NCBI GenBank assembly: GCA_028344335.1
Contig: JAOMAZ010000007.1
Coordinates: 1 to 56,342, forward strand
DNA length: 56,342 nucleotides
Source: Deltaproteobacteria bacterium
GTDB lineage: Archaea; Thermoplasmatota; Poseidoniia; Poseidoniales; Poseidoniaceae
Reading direction: 5' to 3'
In this document: positions 43,030 through 51,221 of the stretch, one piece after another
Layout: each line of letters opens with the position of its first letter
Numbering within the stretch: the first letter of the stretch is position 1
Position numbers and translations under genes: made by a program
Notes under the pieces: generated by a model
Seen by the model: the letters and a program-made list of their open reading frames with translations, nothing else
Database searches by the model: none
Told to the model about the DNA's origin: nothing

Positions 43030-45087
43030 ATGCAAGCCATCCAAAGCGTAGCAGTCATCGGTGCGGGAAACATGGGTTCAGGAATCGCCCAAAAAACTGC
43101 ACAAGAAGAGTTCGATGTTCAGATGGTAGACCGCGAAGCACAATGGGTTGAGCGCGGTGAGAAAATAATTAGTGATTTCCTCTCTGAAGCTGTAGAAAGA
43201 AGGATATTCACTACTCAGCAAGTTGAGGAAATTCAAGCAAGGATTACTGGAGTGGTTGGTACTGAAAATGTAGCAGCAAATACCGACTTAGTTATCGAAG
43301 CAGTATTCGAAGACTTCGACATTAAAACTGTAGTCTTCAAGACTCTTAATGAAGTCTGTGGAGAGGGCACTATTCTTGCCTCAAACACCTCTTCCCTGAA
43401 CGTTAATTCCTTAGCCGAGGCAAGCGGTAGAGCCGACAGATTCGTAGGTCTGCATTTCTTTTACCACCCAGCAAAAAACCGACTCATTGAAGTCATCCCA
43501 GCTGAAGCAACCTCAGAAGAAAGTCTTGCGAAAGTAGTTCAATACTGCAAAGCAATAGGTAAAGTCGTTTTAGTCTGCAAAGATAAACCTGGTTTCGTAG
43601 TCAATCGTTTCTTCGTTCCATGGCTCAACGAAGCCTGCCTACTCCTCTCTGAGGGAATTGCGAGTGCTGCCCAAATAGATGCTGTCGCCTGCAAGGCCTT
43701 CAAAATTGCAATGGGTCCTTTTGCCCTGATGAATCTAACAGGTCCCCCTATTGCTCTACATTCCACCGATTACTTGGCTGAACAATTAAATTGCCCTCGC
43801 TGGAATGGGGCTCAAAATCTAAGAGATTTAGTCGCTGATGGCCGTATGTGGGAATTAGATGAAGATACAGATTGCCCATCACAGGCTGCTGATATCATTT
43901 CTGAGCGCTTACTAGGGCAGGTATTTGCAGTAGCAGCTCACATTGTTGATGAAGAAGTTTGTTCGATGGAAGATGTTGATCGCGGTGCAAAGGTAGGGCT
44001 CCGCTGGGCTTTGGGGCCCTTCGAATTAGCCAATAGGTTAGGGCTCGAAAAAGCATTGGAAATGGCTGAATCTTATTCCTCACTTGCAGGTTTCAAATTA
44101 CCAAATTTCTTTGCAGAGCAAGTAGCCACAGGAGAGGACTTTAGATTCTCGTTTGTGGATGTCAGCATCGATGCAGGCATTGCTACTATGCAATTGAATA
44201 GACCAGAGGCAATGAATGCTCTCAATGAAACAATCGTAGAACAGTTAGGAGCAGCATTAGATGAATTAAATGCAAATGACAATATTTCAACAATCGTCCT
44301 TGATGGTGCGGGTAAGGCTTTTGTTGCAGGTGCAGATGTCAAGTTCTTCGTTGACAAAATACGTGCCGATTCATTTTCAGACATCTATGATTTCACCGCC
44401 TTTGGACATCAAGTTCTCAATAAATTAGAATCAAGCAGCAAAACCACAATCGCCTTGACTACTGGGCTTGCCCTTGGAGGTGGATTAGAATTAGCACTTG
44501 CTTGTGATCACAGAATTGGTACCAAGAAAACTCAATTCCGCTTCCCTGAAACGAGTATCGGAATCTTCCCTGGTCTTGGCGGAAGCCAGAGACCTGCCCG
44601 AATATGTGGAGTGCCGGCTGCTCGCTGGGCTGTGATGGCTGGAAACTTCATGGATGCAAGAACTGCGAGTGATTTGGGATTACTAACTCATTTAGTTGAA
44701 ATAAGCGAAGTTGATGCACTAATCCCAACTCTATCAAAGCTAGAAAATAAATACCCGGGTGTGCCAGCAAACCCAGATAGCGTTGTTGCTTTATTCGCAA
44801 ATTCATTCTATGCTGATGAAAATCTTGAATCACTGCTCAATGGGGTTTGCCCAGATGGCTTTGATTCAGAGGACAAAAATGTTAGCAGGCAATTGAAATC
44901 TCTATCACGTACCGCTCCAATCGCCTTGAGAATGGCTAGTGATTTAATCAACAAAGCAGACTTAGAACTAGCAGATGGCCTACAAGCAGAATTAGATGGG
45001 TTAGAACAGATTTTCGGAACTGCTGATGCCCTTGAAGGGTTGAGCGCTTTGATTGAAAATCGCCGTCCTACTTATACAAATCAATGA
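43030..45087 (+). CDS. Fused 3-hydroxyacyl-CoA dehydrogenase / enoyl-CoA hydratase
   Basis: The bifunctional beta-oxidation enzyme (about 685 aa) hydrates trans-2-enoyl-CoA and oxidises the 3-hydroxyacyl-CoA. The N-terminal HAD half has the NAD loop VIGAGNMGSGIAQ, the catalytic histidine segment GLHFFYHPAKNRLIEVIP and a C-terminal HAD domain (GPFALMNLTG, GPFELANRLG). The enoyl-CoA hydratase half starts near residue 375, with GAGKAFVAGADVKFF (oxyanion hole), GLALGGGLELALACD and ETSIGIFPGLGG with catalytic glutamates. HAD-first is the archaeal order, opposite to FadB. I chose the ATG at 43030; the frame is open to 42973. Points to fatty-acid degradation. Confidence 0.94.
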   Translation: MQAIQSVAVIGAGNMGSGIAQKTAQEEFDVQMVDREAQWVERGEKIISDFLSEAVERRIFTTQQVEEIQARITGVVGTENVAANTDLVIEAVFEDFDIKTVVFKTLNEVCGEGTILASNTSSLNVNSLAEASGRADRFVGLHFFYHPAKNRLIEVIPAEATSEESLAKVVQYCKAIGKVVLVCKDKPGFVVNRFFVPWLNEACLLLSEGIASAAQIDAVACKAFKIAMGPFALMNLTGPPIALHSTDYLAEQLNCPRWNGAQNLRDLVADGRMWELDEDTDCPSQAADIISERLLGQVFAVAAHIVDEEVCSMEDVDRGAKVGLRWALGPFELANRLGLEKALEMAESYSSLAGFKLPNFFAEQVATGEDFRFSFVDVSIDAGIATMQLNRPEAMNALNETIVEQLGAALDELNANDNISTIVLDGAGKAFVAGADVKFFVDKIRADSFSDIYDFTAFGHQVLNKLESSSKTTIALTTGLALGGGLELALACDHRIGTKKTQFRFPETSIGIFPGLGGSQRPARICGVPAARWAVMAGNFMDARTASDLGLLTHLVEISEVDALIPTLSKLENKYPGVPANPDSVVALFANSFYADENLESLLNGVCPDGFDSEDKNVSRQLKSLSRTAPIALRMASDLINKADLELADGLQAELDGLEQIFGTADALEGLSALIENRRPTYTNQ

Positions 45088-45149
45088 TTGTAGCGAAGCA
45101 CTCATCTAGTGCAACCATTACACCAAGGATGCGCATGACAACTGCATGC

Positions 45150-45156
45150 AGGTGAT
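45150..45156 (+). promoter_or_regulatory. Shine-Dalgarno of the HxlR regulator
   Basis: AGGTGAT sits three bases before the ATG at 45160 and selects it over the overlapping TTG at 45157. Confidence 0.55.
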
Positions 45157-45159
45157 TTG

Positions 45160-45615
45160 ATGCCTAAACCTCCACTTGATATCCCAAAGGAAAGCCTCGT
45201 TGATATTGAGACTCACGTCTCAGCAACCATTGCAAATGGCGGGCATATTCGTGGCCTTTTAGCTGGGTTTTCGGGTAAATACCCATGGAGTGAGGAATGG
45301 GAAGTTAAGGCTGCAGTCGAGGCATTACACGTTTTTGGCAGCCGTTGGACAACTGAAATTCTAGCTGCTTTATACATCACCGGAGGAAAGCGTTTCAATC
45401 GCTTGAAGAATCTACTAACGGGTATCTCAAGTCGTACTTTATCTGATAAATTACGGTTCTTAGTCGATGAAGGGTTAGTGGTTCGGGATGTCTATGATGG
45501 CCCTCCTATTATGGTTGAATACAACCTCACATCACATGGAAAAATTTGTGGAAAATTGCTTTCACCTTTGGTGGCTCATTTGAAGATTAAAAACGGCTCT
45601 ATCAATGGAGTTTAG
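45160..45615 (+). CDS. HxlR-family winged-helix regulator
   Basis: The 151-aa protein fits the HxlR pattern: EALHVFGSRWTTEILAALY, then KRFNRLKNLLTGISSRTLSDKLRFLVDEGLV and the wing MVEYNLTSHGK. HxlR proteins are small dimeric regulators that often respond to redox or aldehydes, but no conserved sensor cysteine stands out (one Cys in HGKICGKLL). First of three consecutive winged-helix genes, and 72 bp downstream of the beta-oxidation fusion, which it may control. Confidence 0.87.
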   Translation: MPKPPLDIPKESLVDIETHVSATIANGGHIRGLLAGFSGKYPWSEEWEVKAAVEALHVFGSRWTTEILAALYITGGKRFNRLKNLLTGISSRTLSDKLRFLVDEGLVVRDVYDGPPIMVEYNLTSHGKICGKLLSPLVAHLKIKNGSINGV

Positions 45616-45638
45616 GCTAGACTCCTGAAAGGGGTAGT

Positions 45639-46319
45639 TTGAATTGGGATGAGCCCTCAGTCCTTTGTATGGCACTACTCCAACAATGGGTTCGCCAACG
45701 GCCGTGGTTGGTGATTGGGCTGACTGGCTTGGTGGGTGGTGCTGTTGGCTTGGCAAATGCTGCTATGCCTTGGACATGGGGTAGTCGTGGAGTTATTTCG
45801 TCTCAGGTATTAGCCTATGAACATCCAATGCGCCGACGTATTATTTTGACTCTTGATGAACACCCTGGACTTTGTTATCGCGAATTACAAAAGTCCCTAA
45901 ATGCGGCAAATGGAACACTTCGACACCATATCGATGTTCTACAGTCTCAAATGACGATTACAGCAGTATCGGTTAATGGTCGCACTTGCTATTTTGCTGG
46001 AGGTCCTGCTCAAGTCGAAGTTCTAGGTGGAGTCACGGTCGATTCTGAAGAGGCAGCAAAGCGACTTCCAGTCGGTCTTTCTCTAGTCCAACGCCTCATT
46101 GTTGAGAAATTAAAAAGCGGTGAGAAGCCAAAATCTCAAGCCGCGCTTGCTAGAAATCTTGGTCGTACTCGAGCAACCGTTCATAGCGCCATCAAAGTAT
46201 TGCGAAGAAGAGGTATTCTTCGCCAAGATGAACTTGGCTTAGCACCTCACTTGGTTGAGGATGAAAAACCGATTCAAGCAGATTTGAATTACCAGTGGGA
46301 AGATGAGCGGAATCGTTGA
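45639..46319 (+). CDS. Membrane-anchored protein with two winged-helix domains
   Basis: The 226-aa protein has an N-terminal hydrophobic helix (PWLVIGLTGLVGGAVGLANAA), then two wHTH domains. The first is LAYEHPMRRRIILTLDEHPGLCYRELQKSLN with HHIDVLQS. The second is SLVQRLIVEKLKSGEKPKSQAALARNLGRTRATVHSAIKVLRRRGIL. Anchoring DNA-binding domains at the membrane suggests a one-component sensor. The start is TTG at 45639 or ATG at 45669. Its TGA overlaps the TTG of the next gene, so the two are coupled. Confidence 0.8.
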   Translation: MNWDEPSVLCMALLQQWVRQRPWLVIGLTGLVGGAVGLANAAMPWTWGSRGVISSQVLAYEHPMRRRIILTLDEHPGLCYRELQKSLNAANGTLRHHIDVLQSQMTITAVSVNGRTCYFAGGPAQVEVLGGVTVDSEEAAKRLPVGLSLVQRLIVEKLKSGEKPKSQAALARNLGRTRATVHSAIKVLRRRGILRQDELGLAPHLVEDEKPIQADLNYQWEDERNR

Positions 46320-47509
46320 ATGTATTCACGAATCGTCAAAGATTAGCCTTCTCCTGTCAACATCTTCAAGGAGCATCGGCATTCACACTCGCTTCAATGT
46401 TCACGATGCGATTAGAGGAACACCCTCTTCCCACCTCTCGAGATGATGTTGACCAACTCATCGATTGGTTGGTTGCAACCTTAGGGTTAGTACGAAGAAG
46501 AGCTGATGAGCATGCTGATGGTGATAAAATGCAGCCAGTTGTTCGACTTTTGCGGGAGCACTTACTGAGGCGCCCTAAAGAGGGAATTGATGCGGCAAGT
46601 CTTGCCGATGAAATGGGATTGACTGCAGCATCCCTACACCACCACATTTCTCGACTTGCAAATTGTAGAATTCTTTCGAGTATTAGTGAGGGCGATGGTT
46701 GGAGACGCCACTTTCTCCGCGCAGGGTCAATGAGTGCTGCAGTTGAGCTATTGGCAATTGAGGCAACTGCGGTGATGAAATTACGAATGGCCACTTTAGA
46801 AAAGTGGTGGAAGAGGCCAGAGGACCCATCCCTAGATGTGGAATTAGAATCAACAGACAGAGAATTGCCATTTAGGTTGTGGATATCAGAACCAAGGCCC
46901 TTACCTCCTGTGGAAGGAGTCACCGAATTGAGCCTTTGGATGGCTGATTTAGGATTACTCGGAGATCGGCCAAAACCTCAGATGGCAGGAGATTCCCTAG
47001 CACCTCGGTTAATGCAATTATTGCTTCAACGTGGTCCACCATTATCCCTAGACGAAGCAGCCGCAGAATTGGGTGGTGCAAAGGCAAGAATTGGACGTAT
47101 TCTAGAACGCTTTCGGGCTGCTGGCTTAGTTGAAAGAGTTGCAAGAACAGATAGGCTATCTACAAATCTATGGACTGCAATGATGACTCAGTACAAACGA
47201 CGTGGAGAAGATTGGATACTACTCAAAGGAGGATTCAACAGGATTATCCCTGAACGGCAAATAGAGAGCCTGACAAAGGCTCTTTCTAAGGGTAAACTGA
47301 CTCCTGAGATGGTTGAAAATGAATTGTCTAAAGTTGCTCCTGCTGAGCAAATGTTGTTACTAAATCTACTAGGTGGTAGGTTACCTCTTGGTCATAGAAT
47401 GGTCGGTAAAAATACGGTTTCTAATTCTGCCAAGTTAATGTCTCGCCTAGATAGAGTTCTTCGCAGAATGAAAAGGGTTGCAGAATTATTAGATAAAGCA
47501 ATGGAATAA
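46316..47509 (+). CDS. Winged-helix regulator with two DNA-binding segments, coupled to the membrane wHTH gene
   Basis: The protein is up to 397 aa. The first wHTH (RRPKEGIDAASLADEMGLTA, SLHHHISRLANCRILSSI) and the second (RGPPLSLDEAAAELGGAKAR, GRILERFRAAGLVERV) are separated by a domain with aromatic and acidic residues. A helical C-terminus follows. It begins with TTG overlapping the previous TGA (TTGA); ATGs at 46397 and 46406 are alternatives that would drop about 30 residues. No ligand domain recognised. Probably acts with the membrane-anchored partner. Confidence 0.75.
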   Translation: MNVFTNRQRLAFSCQHLQGASAFTLASMFTMRLEEHPLPTSRDDVDQLIDWLVATLGLVRRRADEHADGDKMQPVVRLLREHLLRRPKEGIDAASLADEMGLTAASLHHHISRLANCRILSSISEGDGWRRHFLRAGSMSAAVELLAIEATAVMKLRMATLEKWWKRPEDPSLDVELESTDRELPFRLWISEPRPLPPVEGVTELSLWMADLGLLGDRPKPQMAGDSLAPRLMQLLLQRGPPLSLDEAAAELGGAKARIGRILERFRAAGLVERVARTDRLSTNLWTAMMTQYKRRGEDWILLKGGFNRIIPERQIESLTKALSKGKLTPEMVENELSKVAPAEQMLLLNLLGGRLPLGHRMVGKNTVSNSAKLMSRLDRVLRRMKRVAELLDKAME

Positions 47510-47524
47510 ACTGGAGGTTCTCGT

Positions 47525-48472
47525 ATGCCAGTTCCATTGTTCTTGGCTCCAATGGCAGGAGTTACCGACCTGCCCTTTCGTCTTTTAGCAAGAGAATGTG
47601 GTGCCGACTTAACGATAACTGAATTTACTTCCAGTGCTGGATTATCAAGAGACCAAGCAAATAGTTGGATGAAATTGGAATCTGATCCACGCGAGACGCC
47701 ATTCATTCCGCAAATATTCGGGGGCAATAAAGCAGAGATGGTTGCCTCTGTTGAGATGTTGCAAGAACGAGCCGATATTATCGACTTAAATTTCGGTTGT
47801 CCCGCTCCAGGAATAACAAAAAATTGTGCCGGAGCTGCCTTAATGGGGGAACCTGATCACCTTATAGAAATCGTATCGGCTTGTATCGAAGCCTCAAATG
47901 TACCAATAACTGCAAAACTGAGAATGGGTACAGGATACATCGAGAATAATATCGTAAAACTTGCACCGCAACTTGAGGAACTAGGTGTAATGAGACTATG
48001 TGTTCATGGAAGAACGCTGAAACAACGTTACACTGGGGGGGCTGATTGGAAAACCATTGCCGATGTTGCCGAAGCAGTGGAAATTCCAGTAATCGCCAAT
48101 GGGGATATCATCGATGCTGCATCTGCACAGGCATGCCTTGATGAAACTGGAGCCGCAGGCCTGATGATTGGGCGAGGAGCGATTGGACGTCCAATGATCT
48201 TTAATGAAATAAAAACTCAACTTGGATGGAGCAAGAAAGAATCTCCTTGGAAAGAGGATGACATATTCGCATCGAGGCTTTGGTGCTGGAATCGATACAT
48301 CGAATTATCTCAAGAAACAACTGGACTACAACATAAGTGGTTGAAACGGCATGCTTTGGCATTCACCAAAGGATTACCAGGGAGTAAGGCAGCTAGAACT
48401 GAAATGGCTCGTAATAATGATGCTGCTACAATGGCTGAAGCCATCAAAAATTGGCTTTCTCAAAAGTTGTAA
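47525..48472 (+). CDS. dus: tRNA-dihydrouridine synthase
   Basis: Dus reduces uridines in tRNA D-loops with FMN and NADPH. The 315-aa TIM barrel shows LAPMAGVTDLPFRLLARECG, FIPQIFGGNKAEM, the active-site NFGCPAPGITKNCAGAALM and KLRMGTGY, then VHGRTLKQRYTGGADW (FMN phosphate region), IANGDI and GLMIGRGAIGRPMIF. The C-terminal helical domain is present. GGAGG lies 7 bases before the ATG. It converges on uS2 with a 3-bp gap. It is preceded by the wHTH genes, possibly by readthrough. Confidence 0.95.
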   Translation: MPVPLFLAPMAGVTDLPFRLLARECGADLTITEFTSSAGLSRDQANSWMKLESDPRETPFIPQIFGGNKAEMVASVEMLQERADIIDLNFGCPAPGITKNCAGAALMGEPDHLIEIVSACIEASNVPITAKLRMGTGYIENNIVKLAPQLEELGVMRLCVHGRTLKQRYTGGADWKTIADVAEAVEIPVIANGDIIDAASAQACLDETGAAGLMIGRGAIGRPMIFNEIKTQLGWSKKESPWKEDDIFASRLWCWNRYIELSQETTGLQHKWLKRHALAFTKGLPGSKAARTEMARNNDAATMAEAIKNWLSQKL

Positions 48473-48475
48473 GAA

Positions 48476-49081
48476 TCAGAAAGTTGATTCCCAATCTTCC
48501 AAAGGTTGCATCTCTGCCCAAGTCTCGTCATCCATGGTACCTCTCTGTTTGAGGACTTCACGGGCGATGAGCCAATAGATCAGTGCAAGGCTGCGACGAC
48601 CTTTGTTGTTAGCAGGTAATGCTAGGTCGACATTTCGAAGGTTGTTATTTGCATCACAAATACCGATGATTGGAAGGCCACTGTTAACTGCCTCAGAGAG
48701 TGCTTGCTGGTCAGCGGCTGGGTCAGTTACAAACAATACCTCGGGTTCTCGGTATGATGGGAGAATTGGATTAGTTAGGCTACCTGGAATGAATCTACCT
48801 ACGGCACTGATTCCCCCAATTGCTTCTGCAAACTTGCGGGCTGGGCGCTGACCATATTGGCGGGCGCTAACGACCATCAATCTGTCAGCATTATACATGT
48901 TGATGAAGGTGGCAATAGTTCTTATTCGGCCATCTGTGGTCTCTAAATCGAGAAGATAAAGTCCATCACTGCGGACGTGTGAAATGAATTGTTTCATGTC
49001 GGCAGACTTCTGCTGGGTTCCAATATGAACCGCATACAATTCGTATGTCTCTTCAGAAACTAGTGTTGCTCCCTCAGTCAT
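48476..49081 (-). CDS. rpsB: Small ribosomal subunit protein uS2
   Basis: uS2 (archaeal Rps2) sits at the 30S head-body junction. The 201-aa protein has the family hallmarks GTQQKSADMKQFI, LYLLDLETTDGRIRT, VVSARQYGQRPARKFAEAIG, RFIPGSLTNP, EPEVLFVTDPAADQQALSEA, NSGLPIIGICDANNNLRNVD and LPANNKGRRSLALIYWLIA. It lacks the bacterial C-terminal extension and matches archaeal length. Upstream on its strand there is no ribosomal or enolase gene, so the usual archaeal rps9-rpoN-rpoK-eno-rps2 cluster is broken here. Confidence 0.97.
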   Translation of the reverse strand: MTEGATLVSEETYELYAVHIGTQQKSADMKQFISHVRSDGLYLLDLETTDGRIRTIATFINMYNADRLMVVSARQYGQRPARKFAEAIGGISAVGRFIPGSLTNPILPSYREPEVLFVTDPAADQQALSEAVNSGLPIIGICDANNNLRNVDLALPANNKGRRSLALIYWLIAREVLKQRGTMDDETWAEMQPLEDWESTF

Positions 49082-49157
49082 TATAATGCCTCAAGCGTCC
49101 GCCCCACTTGCCTTTCATTCATAACCGCTTCGCCCAGCCCGACCATGAAAGTATCCC

Positions 49158-49187
49158 GCGCAGTAGGCTGATTTCGACTGCCTGCGC
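49158..49187. promoter_or_regulatory. Inverted repeat between divergent rpsB and nuclease genes
   Basis: GCGCAG (49158-49163) pairs with CTGCGC (49182-49187) across an 18-nt loop that contains a further AGGC/GCCT pairing. It lies in the 141-bp divergent spacer. It could be an operator or a leader structure; evidence is sequence symmetry only. Confidence 0.35.
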
Positions 49188-49222
49188 CACTGTCTAACAA
49201 CAAGTTTACTCCACAAGGTTCA

Positions 49223-50425
49223 ATGGCAACCCCCTACCAAGCCAACATCCGGAGGGGCTTTACTTTGGCAGAATTAGAATTAATTGATGCCAAACCAGAT
49301 TCCAACGGTATCTGGAGAGACTCGGGTGGCGAAGCACTTCGTGTCTCAGCATCCGACCTTGAACGTCATGCTTATTGCCCGCTCTCTTGGCATTTAGCAA
49401 GGAGTGGGGTTCGTGGTGATGGTGAAGCAGTAAAGCAGGGTGCATTAGCACATGTGGAGATACATGAGCAGATGGCTAGTTACGAAATGGCTAGGAAAAC
49501 TGTGGTCAGAGAATTGACTGTTTGGGGTTGGTGGTTTGGAATTGTTGTTGCCTTGGTGATAGATGCTGCAGCATGGTATCTTATTTCAGATAAAATGCCG
49601 CCAAAAGATGTTGCCAGATACCTTGCTGCTTTGGCAGTAGTATGGGTAGCAGTGATGTTATTTAGCACAGTATTGCCTTGGCGCAAATGGCTAAATTGGC
49701 CAACAGCTGAAGAAGCTGCGGTTCAAAAGGATGGAATAAATACTGAAGATGTGAAAGCCCTTTTCCAAGCACCTGGCTTCATCGGTGGTTGGGTTGCAGG
49801 AGGCCGAGTTGAGGCTGCTTTCGGCCTAGGTGCAATCCTCCTCATTCTACATGCAGCAGCCCTTTGGTCGGTCGATGAAATGACTCATGCAGGATTTATC
49901 CTCCTTGCGATTGCAATGGTGTGGACATTGATGGCATCATGGCGACTGCAAAGGGCTCTGATTGCAGATAATGACCTTGAAGCAGCACGCTATGATGCTG
50001 GGCTCGACAAAGATACAGAGGTTGCTTATAGCGATAGTTCTGGTGCCGATTTACTGGTCGATAAAGAAACCGGCCTTAGAGGGCGGCCTGACCAGATAGT
50101 CATCGTCGACGGTGAATTCATCCCGATGGAACAGAAAACTGGGAAAATCCCTACTCACCCTCACCTTTCCCATAAATTACAACTTCTAGCCTACATTCAT
50201 CTGGTTAATATTCAGACCGGCCATCAACCCCCATTTGGAGTTCTTCGATATGGCAACGACATCCACAAAATAGATTGGAATAGTGACCATCAAGATTTAC
50301 TGATGCAGCACCTCACTGAAGTTCAGCATCTAATGGCAGAAGGTGGCGCTAAGAGGAACCACGAGAGGCCTGGTAAATGCAGGAATTGTTCTCGTAGGAG
50401 AGCCTGTCCAGAAGAACTAAAGTGA
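49223..50425 (+). CDS. Cas4/RecB-like PD-(D/E)XK nuclease with four inserted transmembrane helices
   Basis: The 400-aa protein has Cas4-type parts at both ends. The N-terminal SASDLERHAYCPLSWHL carries C52, followed by QGALAHVEIHE (GxxxH). The core has D290 in GRPDQIV, E303-x-K305 in MEQKTG, and QLLAY (QxxxY). The C-terminus has C386, C389 and C395 (CRNCSRRRAC), completing four iron-sulfur cysteines. Between the N-terminal segment and the core lie four hydrophobic helices (about 101-121, 133-151, 199-217, 222-240), which would tether the nuclease to the membrane. No cas gene or CRISPR array is nearby. Role in DNA processing, repair or uptake unknown. Confidence 0.88.
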   Translation: MATPYQANIRRGFTLAELELIDAKPDSNGIWRDSGGEALRVSASDLERHAYCPLSWHLARSGVRGDGEAVKQGALAHVEIHEQMASYEMARKTVVRELTVWGWWFGIVVALVIDAAAWYLISDKMPPKDVARYLAALAVVWVAVMLFSTVLPWRKWLNWPTAEEAAVQKDGINTEDVKALFQAPGFIGGWVAGGRVEAAFGLGAILLILHAAALWSVDEMTHAGFILLAIAMVWTLMASWRLQRALIADNDLEAARYDAGLDKDTEVAYSDSSGADLLVDKETGLRGRPDQIVIVDGEFIPMEQKTGKIPTHPHLSHKLQLLAYIHLVNIQTGHQPPFGVLRYGNDIHKIDWNSDHQDLLMQHLTEVQHLMAEGGAKRNHERPGKCRNCSRRRACPEELK

Positions 50426-50427
50426 AA

Positions 50428-50991
50428 CTATTCTATCACACAAACATCTTCAGTAGGATGGATAACACATTGACTGCGAACAGTCACGATAACAATGAAG
50501 TCATCCTTAACAGCAACTCCACCGATGTCAATACCGATTCCGCGTGCTTCTATTTCTAATCTCCATTCACCCGCTTCAAATGGCCCTTCAGCGAAGTTAT
50601 CTACTGGGGATTTAGATGCAGTTACATGCTGTTCCCAATAGACACTTCCATCAGGCCTGAGCAGTTTCGCATCCACATAACGAATTGAATTTGAAATATC
50701 TCCAGTCCAGCCGCTTGTTGGCATAGTTGCTCGAAAGTAAATTTGCATTTGTACGGCGCTATCATCCATGGTAATGGTTTTTTGACCAGTTATTGGAGCC
50801 GTTAATTCCGAAATTTCAAGAGAATCAAATGTATGGCTGATATTGACCTTATCTTCAGTCATCTCAATCTTCGGTGGAGCACGCAAAGATTCCATCATCT
50901 CACGGGCTGGTATTAGTGATATACAGCCAGCAACTGTAGTTGAGAGAAATAGCAGTGAAACCACTGCTACCATCAATCCGCGCTGGCCCAT
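50428..50991 (-). CDS. Lipoprotein of unknown function
   Basis: The 187-aa protein starts at the ATG at 50991 (a TTG one codon earlier is also in frame). A hydrophobic signal (LMVAVVSLLFLSTT) ends in the lipobox VAGC, implying a lipid-modified cysteine. The exported part is beta-rich (YFRATMPTSGWTGDISNSIR, GEWRLEIEARGIGIDIG) and ends with a possible disulfide pair (CVIHPTEDVC). No domain recognised. It converges on the nuclease gene with a 2-bp gap. Confidence 0.78.
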   Translation of the reverse strand: MGQRGLMVAVVSLLFLSTTVAGCISLIPAREMMESLRAPPKIEMTEDKVNISHTFDSLEISELTAPITGQKTITMDDSAVQMQIYFRATMPTSGWTGDISNSIRYVDAKLLRPDGSVYWEQHVTASKSPVDNFAEGPFEAGEWRLEIEARGIGIDIGGVAVKDDFIVIVTVRSQCVIHPTEDVCVIE

Positions 50992-50994
50992 CAA

Positions 50995-51221
50995 TCGTTT
51001 CGATATGCTGATTCCGTATCAAGGCCACGCTGTGGCGATAGCCTTCTCGCAGACTTGAAGAGTAAGATGCTTCAGCCAAGGATGCCTGAATGAAGCGAAG
51101 AGGGTCAGCCGAGCCGTTTGGTGATGACGAACCCTGTGAGTGCTGACGGGCACCCCACCTAAACAGGTGGAATCACATCTCTCAGAGAAATCATGGTAGG
51201 ATTCTGTCATACGCAGGTCAA
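50995..51221. ncRNA. GC-rich structured intergenic stretch, possible non-coding RNA or long leader
   Basis: This region is visibly richer in GC than its surroundings and has no credible ORF. It has many local inverted repeats: CCAC-GCT-GTGG near 51030, TTCAG/CTGAA near 51071-51090, AGGGT...ACCCT near 51102-51135, GTGC/GCAC near 51138-51152, the perfect CCACCT-AAAC-AGGTGG near 51156-51171, and TCTC/GAGA near 51178-51188. I could not match RNase P, SRP or a tRNA. It could also be a promoter-leader of the lipoprotein on the minus strand. Strand undecided. Confidence 0.35.

Noticed and set aside
49223-50425. Cas4 implying a CRISPR-Cas locus
   Set aside because: No other cas gene or repeat-spacer array is present, and the inserted membrane helices are not typical of adaptation-module Cas4.
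51130-51170. Box C/D small RNA (GTGATGA followed by CTGA)
   Set aside because: Only one C-like and one D-like box are present, at an unusual 15-nt spacing, with no second box pair.
51190-51215. RNase P RNA (ACAGAATCC on the minus strand resembles conserved region V)
   Set aside because: The segment would lie at the 5' side, the following bases do not fit, and no region I match exists.
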